64,000 bases of DNA from Bordetella ansorpii (GTDB lineage: Bacteria; Pseudomonadota; Gammaproteobacteria; Burkholderiales; Burkholderiaceae_B), in the NCBI RefSeq assembly GCF_900078315.1, contig NZ_FKBS01000029.1, positions 259,758 to 323,757 on the forward strand, read 5' to 3'. Each line of letters opens with the position of its first letter. Positions within the stretch are counted from its first letter, which is position 1. A program made the position numbers and the translations under genes. The notes beneath the pieces were generated by a model, which was not told the DNA's origin, did not search any database, and saw only the letters and a program-made list of their open reading frames with translations. Of the stretch, positions 35,403-42,605 are shown in pieces.

Positions 35403-36650
35403 TCAGGCCTTGAGTTCGTTGTGATGGATCGCGCCGTCTTTCATCACCAGGGGAATGTGATCGCCCTGGCCCAGCAGGCACGACACGTCGCGGTACGGAT
35501 TGCCGTCGACCACCAGCACGTCGGCGGTCGCGCCCGGCACCAGGCGGCCCAGGCGGTCTTCCATGCGCAGCACTTCGGCGGCCGTGGTGGTGGCGCTCTG
35601 GATCACTTCCCAGTTCGACAGCACTTCGGCGCGGATGCGGAATTCATCGCTCTGCAGGCGCTGCGATGGGCCCAGCAGGTCGGAACCGAAGCCGATCTTC
35701 ACGCCCGCCTTCTTGTAGATGTCCAGCGACTGCAGGCCGGCGGTGCGCACCGTGGCGATCTTGGCGACGCTGTCGGGCGGCAGGCCGTAGTCGGCGCCTT
35801 CGTTGGCCAGGGCTTCGTACGTGACCAGCGTGGGCACCACGTAGGCGCCCTTCTCGGCCATGATCTTCGCCACGCGCTCGTCGACCAGGTTGCCGTGCTC
35901 GATGGTGCGCACGCCCAGGCGCACGGCGCGCTCGATGGCTTCGGCGGTGTACGAGTGCGCCATCACGTAGGTCTGGCGGCCGGCGGCCTCTTCCACGATG
36001 ACGCGGATCTCGTCCTCGGAGTAGCCGAACGAGGCGATGGGATCGGTGGGCGACGCCACGCCGCCCGAGGCCATCATCTTGATCTGGTCGGCGCCCATCT
36101 GCAATTCCTGGCGCACGGCCTTGCGCACGTCCTCGATGCCGTCGGCCACGCGGCCGATGTCGCCCGCGCGGAAGCAGCAGCCGCAGAAGCTCATGGGGCG
36201 CAGGTGGTCGGAGCGCGGACGCGGATCGCCGTGGCCGCCCGTCTGGCTGATCGCACGGCCCGAGATGAACAGGCGCGGGCCCGCCACGACGCCCTCTTCC
36301 ACGGCGCACTTCAGGCCCCAGCCCGCGCCGCCGGCATCGCGCACGGTGGTGAAGCCGCGGCGCAGCATGGCCGACATGATGGGCACGGCGCGCATCATCA
36401 CCAGCGCGTCGGGCAGCACGCCCTGCGAGCTGAGGTTCAGCTGCGTGGCCATCACGTGGGCGTGCAGGTCGATCAGGCCGGGCATCAGCGTCTTGCCGGC
36501 CACGTCGATGACCTGGGCCGACGATGCCGTGATCGGCTTGTCGGACACTTCCTTGATCTTCCCGTCCTCCACCAGCACATGGAAGCCCTCTTGCAATTCG
36601 GGCTGCGTGGGGTCGAGCAAGGCGGCGTTCTTGAACAGTACAGCGGTCAT
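35403..36650 (-). CDS. COG1228 amidohydrolase resembling Xaa-Pro/Xaa-amino-acid dipeptidases
   Basis: Amidohydrolase of 415 residues: metal-binding DLHAHV (H63, H65), GADQIKMMASGG with the carboxylated-lysine candidate K191, AHSYT (H232), EHGN (H252) and GSDLLG (D324). The QIKMMASGG segment is typical of the characterised COG1228 prolidases and Xaa-Arg/Lys dipeptidases. A three-cysteine CGCCF at about 156-160 is unusual. The start at 36650 has a GGAGCAA box. It stands just upstream of putA, so releasing proline from dipeptides or related amides is the most economical role. The substrate is inferred from family and context. Confidence 0.88.
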   Translation of the reverse strand: MTAVLFKNAALLDPTQPELQEGFHVLVEDGKIKEVSDKPITASSAQVIDVAGKTLMPGLIDLHAHVMATQLNLSSQGVLPDALVMMRAVPIMSAMLRRGFTTVRDAGGAGWGLKCAVEEGVVAGPRLFISGRAISQTGGHGDPRPRSDHLRPMSFCGCCFRAGDIGRVADGIEDVRKAVRQELQMGADQIKMMASGGVASPTDPIASFGYSEDEIRVIVEEAAGRQTYVMAHSYTAEAIERAVRLGVRTIEHGNLVDERVAKIMAEKGAYVVPTLVTYEALANEGADYGLPPDSVAKIATVRTAGLQSLDIYKKAGVKIGFGSDLLGPSQRLQSDEFRIRAEVLSNWEVIQSATTTAAEVLRMEDRLGRLVPGATADVLVVDGNPYRDVSCLLGQGDHIPLVMKDGAIHHNELKA

Positions 36651-36740
36651 CGGGATTGCTCCGTGCGTGTCGTTAGTATCGTGAATGTGGGGAGAATTGC
36701 CGGTTGAGGTTTTCTTTTGGCAGAGTTGGGTTCTTGAGAC
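36651..36740 (-). other. Probable promoter stretch of the amidohydrolase-putA operon
   Basis: First 90 bases of a 570-base gene-free interval. It holds the ribosome site of the amidohydrolase and an AT-rich TTTTCTTTTGG patch. No clear -35/-10 pair was found. The rest of the interval contains palindromic copies C and D and a 144-base spacer with a CCTGCA-CCGG inverted repeat (about 36901-36940). Confidence 0.35.
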
Positions 36741-36868
36741 GCCCGTGCCTGCCGGAGGGCGCGCGTCGGCCAAGTCGTCGGGCTCGGGCGCGCCAGCAGG
36801 CGCCCTCGGCCGCTACGCGGCTTCCCCTCCTCCAATTGGCCGACGCGCGCCCTCCGGCAGACACGGGC
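36741..36868 (+). repeat. Palindromic element, copy C
   Basis: 31-base arms at 36741-36771 and 36838-36868 pair with one mismatch around a 66-base core (36772-36837) that is identical to the copy A core except for one base in the GGGCGC hairpin loop (CCAGCAGG against CCACCAGG). The arms of A and C are unrelated beyond the closing CGGCC. Confidence 0.9.
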
Positions 36869-37012
36869 TCGCAACGTCTCCAGTTCCGAAGGTTTCCCGG
36901 CCTGCATCCGGTAATGGCAAGCGATAGCGGCCGGTGCAGGCCGCAAACAGAGTTGCTGCAAAGCCGTCCATCGGCGGCTGTGCCGCGGGGCAGCGGCATG
37001 TTGCTGGCGTGA

Positions 37013-37148
37013 GTCCTCGGTGAGGCTGGGGCGCGCGGCCCGGCCAATTGGAGGAGGGGCAGTCCCGCGCAGCGGGACCGAGGGCGCCTGATGGCGCGCC
37101 CGAGCCCGACGACTTGGCCGGGACGCGCGCCCCAGCCTCGCCGAGGAC
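37013..37148 (-). repeat. Palindromic element, copy D (inverted relative to C)
   Basis: 33-base arms at 37013-37045 and 37116-37148 pair with two mismatches around a 70-base core (37046-37115) in the same orientation as copy B. The inner hairpin is GTCCCGC-GCA-GCGGGAC, where copy B has GCCCCGC-GCA-GCGGGGC: a compensated base-pair change. Confidence 0.9.
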
Positions 37149-37220
37149 GTCCCACGAAGATCCCCCTCCCCTGACCAGGAGCGCTCCACAAAGGCCTCTC
37201 CAAAGGAATCAGACACAACA

Positions 37221-38105
37221 TCACCCCCCCATCGTCTTGACGTAGCGGCGATGAATCAGCCAGTTGGAAAAAGTGGCGATCAGCAGCGTGGCGCACACCA
37301 GCACCAGCGCCAGCGCCGAGCCGAACGGCCAGTTCGAGGCGCGCGTGATCTGGTCGTACAGCGCCGGGGCCATCATGGTCAGGCCGGTGCCGCCCAACAG
37401 CACGGGCGTGGCGTAGGCGTTCATGCACAGGATGAACACCAGCATGGTGCCGGCCGCCACGCCGGGCGCGGCGATGGGCAGGATCACACGGCGGAAGGTA
37501 GTGAAGAAGCCCGCGCCCAGGTTCTGCGCCGCCTCTTCCACCGAGAAGTCGATGCCTTCCAGCACGCTCTGCAGCGTCAGGATCAGGTACGGCATGACCA
37601 CCGCCGTGGTGCCGATGACCACGGCCGTAGGCGTGTACATGAACTTCATCGGCTCGCTGGTCAGGCCGATACCCATCAGCAGCGCGTTCAGCGCGCCCGC
37701 GTTGCCCAGGATCACCATCCAGCCGGCCGCGCGCACCACGTTGCCCACCATCAGCGGAAACACCAGCAGGATGATGAACAGGCTCTTGAAGCGGCTTTGC
37801 GTCTTGGCCAGGAAGTACGCCACGGGAAAGCCCAGCACCAGGGCCAGCACCGTGCACAAGCCGGCCACCCACACCGTGTTGAAGAACACGTCGTGGTAGT
37901 ACGGATCGGAAAAGAAGCGCACGTAGTTCTCGAACGTGAACGCCTCCTGCATCATCTCCTGCGGGTCGAACCTGTTGAAGCTGTAGCGGAACAGCAGCAG
38001 GATCGGCACCATGATGATGAGCAGCACCACCAGCGAGGCCGGAAAGGCCATGCTGGGGCCGAGCAGCGAGTCGCGGCTGGGCCGGGCGATAGCGGTCGTC
38101 GTCAT
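37221..38105 (-). CDS. Polyamine-type ABC permease (PotB-like)
   Basis: Inner-membrane permease of 294 residues with six helices and the coupling EAA loop FSVEEAAQNLGAGFFTTFRRVILPIAAPG (shown in part: EEAAQNLGAG) near residue 180. It is the last gene of the permease-ATPase-permease operon, ten bases after the ATPase stop. Its message runs into palindromic copy D. Together with the 39171 permease it would import the ligand of the receptor at 27758. Confidence 0.92.
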   Translation of the reverse strand: MTTTAIARPSRDSLLGPSMAFPASLVVLLIIMVPILLLFRYSFNRFDPQEMMQEAFTFENYVRFFSDPYYHDVFFNTVWVAGLCTVLALVLGFPVAYFLAKTQSRFKSLFIILLVFPLMVGNVVRAAGWMVILGNAGALNALLMGIGLTSEPMKFMYTPTAVVIGTTAVVMPYLILTLQSVLEGIDFSVEEAAQNLGAGFFTTFRRVILPIAAPGVAAGTMLVFILCMNAYATPVLLGGTGLTMMAPALYDQITRASNWPFGSALALVLVCATLLIATFSNWLIHRRYVKTMGG

Positions 38106-38115
38106 CGCGGCCCCG

Positions 38116-39165
38116 TCATTCCGAAAACAGCACGCAGTCGGCGGGCTGGAAGCTGGCGTACACCCGTGTGCCGGTGGCGATGGGCAGATCGTGGCGCGAG
38201 GCGCCGTTGGGCACCTGGCTGGCGATGGTCTCGCCGCTGTCGAGCTTCACCCGCACTTCGAGCAGCGAGCCCAGGTACACGGCCGACTCGACCACGCCGG
38301 CCAGGGTGTTGCCCTGCCCCGGCTGCACCGTCAGGTAGACGCGTTCGGGACGCACGCCCAGGTGGCGCGCATTGGCCACGCCGCCCTGCGCATCGATGCG
38401 CGTGCCCTTCTCGGTCGTGAAGGCCGTGCCGTCCAGGCCGCCACGGAAGAAGTTCATCTTGCCCAGGAAATCGGCCACGAACAGGTTGGCGGGACGCTCG
38501 TACAACTCTTGCGGGCCGCCGACCTGCTGCACCTTGCCGTCGTGCATGATGGCCATGCGGTCGGCGATGGCCAGGGCTTCTTCCTGGTCGTGCGTGACGA
38601 AGATGGTGGTCAGGCCCAGGCGCTGCTGCAGCGAGCGGATCTCTTCGCGCACTTCGACGCGCAGCTTGGCGTCCAGGTTGGACAGCGGTTCGTCCAGCAG
38701 GAACACCTTGGGCTGGATGGCCAGCGCGCGGGCGATGGCCACACGCTGCTGCTGGCCGCCGGACAGCTGGCGCGGGTAGCGGTCGCGCAGCTCGGTCATG
38801 CGCACCATGTCCAGCACCGTGCGGATGCGCGTATCGCGCTCGGCCGCCGGCACTTTGTGCATTTCCAGGCCGAAGGACACGTTCTGCGCCACAGTCATGT
38901 GGGGGAACAGCGCATAGCGCTGGAACACCATGCCGGTATTGCGCTTGTGCACGGGCAAGGGCGTGACGTCGGTCTCGCCGATGCGGATCGTGCCCGCCGT
39001 GGGTTCGATGAAGCCCGCGATCATGCGCAGCGTGGTGGTCTTGCCGCAGCCGCTGGGGCCCAGGAAAGCCACCAGTTCGCCGTCTGCGATGTCCAGGGTG
39101 AAATCCGAGACGGCAACCGAGTTGCCGAATTGCTTCTTGAGTCGTTCGATGCTGACCTTGGCCAT
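38116..39165 (-). CDS. Polyamine-type ABC transporter ATPase (PotA-like)
   Basis: ATPase of 349 residues: Walker A GPSGCGKTTTLRMIAG, Q-loop VFQRYALFPHMTV, signature LSGGQQQRVAIARAL, Walker B FLLDEPLSNLD, switch His VTHDQEEAL, followed by a TOBE/OB regulatory domain (about 240-345). The start MAKVSIERLKKQFG is the family start. It lies between two permease genes on the minus strand. Resemblance is to PotA/FbpC/CysA-type importers generally; the polyamine label refers to the family, not to a proven ligand. Confidence 0.92.
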   Translation of the reverse strand: MAKVSIERLKKQFGNSVAVSDFTLDIADGELVAFLGPSGCGKTTTLRMIAGFIEPTAGTIRIGETDVTPLPVHKRNTGMVFQRYALFPHMTVAQNVSFGLEMHKVPAAERDTRIRTVLDMVRMTELRDRYPRQLSGGQQQRVAIARALAIQPKVFLLDEPLSNLDAKLRVEVREEIRSLQQRLGLTTIFVTHDQEEALAIADRMAIMHDGKVQQVGGPQELYERPANLFVADFLGKMNFFRGGLDGTAFTTEKGTRIDAQGGVANARHLGVRPERVYLTVQPGQGNTLAGVVESAVYLGSLLEVRVKLDSGETIASQVPNGASRHDLPIATGTRVYASFQPADCVLFSE

Positions 39166-39170
39166 TTTTC

Positions 39171-40034
39171 TTAAACCACCTGGCTGAGTTTCACGAAGCG
39201 GTCGGTCACCAGCATGACGATGCCCAACAGCAGGATCTGGACCGACGCCACCGCCGCGATGGTGGGATCCAGATTGAATTCGAGGTATTGCATGATCGCG
39301 ATGGGCAGGGTCGTATGGCCCGGGCCCACCAGGGAAAGCGACAGTTCGAGGTTCTCGAACGAGACGACGAAGCTGAACAGCGCCGCCGCCACGATGCCCG
39401 GCCGCAGCATGGGCAGCGTGACGCGCAGGAAAGCCACGCGGCCGCTGGCGCCCAGGTTGCGCGCCGCCTCTTCGATGGAAGGATCCAGGCCGGCCATGCT
39501 GGCCGACACCAGGCGCACGGTCCAGGGAATGGTCAGGCACACGTGGGCGATGACCAGCCCGCCGTAGGTGCCGACGATGTCCATGTCCAGGAAGTTCTCG
39601 GCCGCCAGGTAGAACAGGTAGATGGCGATGCCGGCCACGATGCCGGGAATCAGCAGCGGCGACAGCAGCAGCGTATTGACGGTGCGGCCGCCCGCGAACT
39701 TGTAGCGGACGATGCCCAGCGCGGCCAGCACGCCCATGACCACGCCGGCCACGGCGGCCAGCACGGCCACCTGCAGGCTGAACAGGAACCCGTTGGCGAA
39801 GGCGTCGTTGTCCCAGGCCTTCAGGTACCACTGCGTGGTGTAGCCGGACGGGGGGAAGAAGAGGATGGCGTCCTTGAAGAAGCTCAGCCACACCACGAAG
39901 ATCAGCGGGCAGAGCATGAAGAAGTACATCAGGACGACGAAGGCGCGATGCAGGATGCGCGCCAGGGGAAAGCGGCCTCGCCGGACGGGAGCCGGCGCAT
40001 CGGCGCCCGGAACGGGCGTAGCGGTGATTGCCAA
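39171..40034 (-). CDS. Polyamine-type ABC permease (PotC-like)
   Basis: Permease of 287 residues with six helices and the EAA loop EEAARNLGASGRVAFLRVTL near residue 190. Its first cytoplasmic segment (TPVPGADAPAPVRRGRFPLAR) is proline-rich. It is the first gene of the three-gene operon; the 165-base region upstream carries motifs shared with the receptor gene's promoter. The ATPase gene follows after five bases. Confidence 0.92.
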   Translation of the reverse strand: MAITATPVPGADAPAPVRRGRFPLARILHRAFVVLMYFFMLCPLIFVVWLSFFKDAILFFPPSGYTTQWYLKAWDNDAFANGFLFSLQVAVLAAVAGVVMGVLAALGIVRYKFAGGRTVNTLLLSPLLIPGIVAGIAIYLFYLAAENFLDMDIVGTYGGLVIAHVCLTIPWTVRLVSASMAGLDPSIEEAARNLGASGRVAFLRVTLPMLRPGIVAAALFSFVVSFENLELSLSLVGPGHTTLPIAIMQYLEFNLDPTIAAVASVQILLLGIVMLVTDRFVKLSQVV

Positions 40035-40094
40035 GACACTTCCTCAGTAAGACGCCGCGCCACGGAAGCCCGTGCAAAGGAACGCGACGTATCT

Positions 40095-40161
40095 ATCGGT
40101 AAACCGGGATACTAAGGAAGTTGCAACCACTTTGAAATACTGGTTAACCTTTAGGGGTTTA
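40095..40161 (-). promoter_or_regulatory. Upstream region of the permease operon with put-like motifs
   Basis: Contains TATCGGTA (40091-40101 area), a palindromic GTTGCAAC (40120-40127) that includes the PutA operator core GTTGCA in both orientations, ATACTGGTTAACC and TTAGGGGTTTA (40151-40161). The region is AT-rich compared with its surroundings. Related words stand before the receptor gene at 28822. Confidence 0.4.
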
Positions 40162-40199
40162 CCCTTGCCAATATGCTTAAGGCGTGAACCCTTCAAGCC

Positions 40200-40901
40200 T
40201 CAATCATTCACGCAGCCCAGCACCTGCACGCGCTCGGAGGCCGGCGTGGCCGACTTGCCCTGCGCGCGGATGGCCGAGGCGATGGTATCGCCCAGCAGGG
40301 CCACCGCCTGCTGGTGCGCCTGCACCAGCGCGGCCTCGACACGGCCCGCGGCATCCGGCGCGCCGCCGCCCGCGATGGGCACGTCGATCCGGCTGCGGCA
40401 CAGCAGGCCCGAGGACTTGTCCCGCGCATCGCGGCGCACGCGCCAGGTGGCCTCGATCACCGACGAGGCGCCCGGCGTGGATTCGAATCGCTGCACGTCC
40501 ACCAGCACGCGCCAGATCGGGGTATCACCCAGGGGCTTGACCACGCGCACGTCGGGCACACCCAGGCGGCGCGTCAGGGTATCGGACAAAGCATCGCGAA
40601 ACTCATCGGACAGCGGCGAGCTCCAGCGGTCGGAATACTGGGCCGTCAATTGGCCGGCGCCGCTGCGCAGCATGAGCTGCGGCTGGTCGACCTGCGGGGG
40701 TACGCTGACCGGCAACACTTCGATCATGTAGCCGGCAGGCGCGGTGGCCTGCGGCGCGGCGCTGGCCGAAGGCGGCGCCACCAGCGTGTAGTAGCGCACT
40801 GGCGGCGAGCCGGCGCAGCCCGCCAGGACAGCGGCGGCCAGGGCGGCGACGCCGGCCAGGCGCGACGCGCCCGGCAGCGAGGAAGGGAAGCATGTTTTCA
40901 T
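40200..40901 (-). CDS. pqiC: PqiC-type outer-membrane lipoprotein
   Basis: Lipoprotein of 233 residues. The signal peptide ends in the lipobox LAGC at about residue 29. The mature part is of the ABC-type transport auxiliary lipoprotein (DUF330) type, with VRYYTLVAPP near the N-terminus and YSDRWSSPLSDEFRDALSDTL in the middle. In E. coli PqiC caps the PqiB needle at the outer membrane. Its ATG directly follows the pqiB stop. It is the last gene of clpA-pqiA-pqiB-pqiC. Confidence 0.9.
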   Translation of the reverse strand: MKTCFPSSLPGASRLAGVAALAAAVLAGCAGSPPVRYYTLVAPPSASAAPQATAPAGYMIEVLPVSVPPQVDQPQLMLRSGAGQLTAQYSDRWSSPLSDEFRDALSDTLTRRLGVPDVRVVKPLGDTPIWRVLVDVQRFESTPGASSVIEATWRVRRDARDKSSGLLCRSRIDVPIAGGGAPDAAGRVEAALVQAHQQAVALLGDTIASAIRAQGKSATPASERVQVLGCVND

Positions 40902-42575
40902 CTAGTTCCTCACGGGGCCGGCGCCCGGGATGGGATCGTCGCCGCGGCCGCGCAGCAGCGATTCGGGGTTGGTCTGCAGGAATTCCGACAATGCCCGCAG
41001 CGAACGCGCGGCGCGCGACAGCTCCTGCATGGCCCGTTCTGCGTTGACGGGCAGCGAGGCATCGGGCGCCAGCATGCGGTCGACGCGCTGCAGCGACTGC
41101 TGGGCCTGCTGCAGCACCTTGCGCGCGTCCGGCGCCAGTTGCTTGTCGATCTGGTTGACCACGCGCGAGGTGCTTTCCAGCGTCTTGTGCAAGTCGCGGC
41201 CGATCTGCTCGAACGGGATCTTCTCGATCTTGCTGACGATGCTGCCGATCTGCTCCTGCAGTTGGTCGAGCTGCCCCGGCATGGTGGGAATCATGGCCGG
41301 ATCGCTGGGCACGAACTCGACAGGCTTGGCCTTGGGGAAGGAATCCAGCACCACGTACAGCTGGCCCGTCAGCAGGTTGGCCGAGCGCAGTTGCGCGCGC
41401 AGGCCGTACTTGACCATCGTACCCAGCAGCCGCTGGCCGGCCTCCTGGCTGCCGCCGAACTCGGCGTTCAGCTTGTCGTAGACGCGGCCCAGGCGCTCGG
41501 GGTACAGCGTGGCGTCGGCCAGCGCGTAGAAGCGCTTCTTCTCGGTGTCGAAATCGATGGTGACGGCGGTGACGTCGCCCAGCGTGATGCCCTGGAAGTC
41601 GACCGGCGCCCCCACCGCCAGCCCGCGCACCGACTGGTCGAAGCGCATGCGGATGCGGAACGGCGTGCCGTCGGGATTGGCCTTGGCGTCGGCCTCGCCC
41701 GCGTACAGATCGAACTGTGCATCGGCCTTGGCGGGTTCGGCCTGGCGCGTCGACAGATGCTCGAACGCGATGCCGCCGATGGCCATCGACACCAGCGATT
41801 GCGTGCGCATCTTCAGGCCTTCGGCGTTGACCGAGACGTCGATGCCGCTGGCATTCCAGAAACGCGTGCCTTCTGTGACGAAGCGGTCGTTGGGCGCGTC
41901 GACGAAAATCTCGATGTTGACCGCCTGGCCCGTCTTGTCCAACGCGTAGCCCACCACCCGGCCGACGTTGATGCGGCGGTAATAGACCGGCGACCCGATG
42001 TCCAGCGACCCCAGGTTGCTGGCCTTGAGCACGAAACGCTTGCCGGTACGGTCGTGCGTGACCGCGGGCGGCGTCTCGAGCCCCACGAAGCTGAGTTTTT
42101 CGGGCTTGCCCTTCTTTGCGGCCACTCCTTCGGAAGCATCCACGCCGATATAGGCGCCCGACAGCAGCGTGCCCAGGCCCGATACGCCCGTGAAGCCCAA
42201 GCGCGGGCGCACCACCCAGAAATTGGTGCCCTCGCGCGCCAGATCGGCCACTTCCTTGGACAAGGCAGCATCGACCACGACCTTGCTGCGGTCTTCGTTG
42301 AAGCGGATCCCCTTGACCACGCCGATGACGACGTCCTTGTAACGGACCTGGGTCTTGCCGACCTCGAGGCCCTCGGCCGTCTCGAATTGAATGGAAATCT
42401 CGGGCCCCGCCTGCATCCAGGTGCGCACCACCAGCGACAGGCCCGCGATGGCGGCCACGATGGGCACCAGCCAGATCCAGGACAGGCGGCGCTTCTTCTT
42501 CCGGACGACGTCGGGCACGCCTACAGGGGGCTGCCGCATGGGCTCGGTCGTCTGGTCAGGCGTCGGATCAGCCAT
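40902..42575 (-). CDS. pqiB: PqiB-type multi-MCE-domain protein
   Basis: Inner-membrane-anchored protein of 557 residues. One N-terminal helix (LSWIWLVPIVAAIAGLSLVV) is followed by three MCE domains, each with a GLEVGKTQVRYKDV-like or GSPVYYRRINVGRVVGY-like motif (about 45-150, 160-270, 280-410), and then a long C-terminal helical tube. PqiB forms a needle across the periplasm for lipid transport between membranes. It sits between pqiA and pqiC as in E. coli. Confidence 0.94.
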   Translation of the reverse strand: MADPTPDQTTEPMRQPPVGVPDVVRKKKRRLSWIWLVPIVAAIAGLSLVVRTWMQAGPEISIQFETAEGLEVGKTQVRYKDVVIGVVKGIRFNEDRSKVVVDAALSKEVADLAREGTNFWVVRPRLGFTGVSGLGTLLSGAYIGVDASEGVAAKKGKPEKLSFVGLETPPAVTHDRTGKRFVLKASNLGSLDIGSPVYYRRINVGRVVGYALDKTGQAVNIEIFVDAPNDRFVTEGTRFWNASGIDVSVNAEGLKMRTQSLVSMAIGGIAFEHLSTRQAEPAKADAQFDLYAGEADAKANPDGTPFRIRMRFDQSVRGLAVGAPVDFQGITLGDVTAVTIDFDTEKKRFYALADATLYPERLGRVYDKLNAEFGGSQEAGQRLLGTMVKYGLRAQLRSANLLTGQLYVVLDSFPKAKPVEFVPSDPAMIPTMPGQLDQLQEQIGSIVSKIEKIPFEQIGRDLHKTLESTSRVVNQIDKQLAPDARKVLQQAQQSLQRVDRMLAPDASLPVNAERAMQELSRAARSLRALSEFLQTNPESLLRGRGDDPIPGAGPVRN

Positions 42576-42605
42576 AGCTGGAGAAACTCTTGCTCTTGAA
42601 TGGAG

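Noticed and set aside
31871-35413. 1180-codon open frame antisense to putA, and similar very long antisense frames at 42684-46361 and 48747-53708
   Set aside because: In GC-rich DNA the strand opposite a real gene often lacks stops. The translations are rich in Arg, His, Gln and Ala and show no domain, while the sense strand holds PutA, ClpA/PqiA and YfhM with full motifs.
27208-37148. CRISPR array or insertion-sequence ends as the explanation for the palindromic repeats
   Set aside because: Only four copies in two widely separated pairs, no regular spacing, no cas or transposase gene, and arms that differ between copies, unlike IS terminal repeats.
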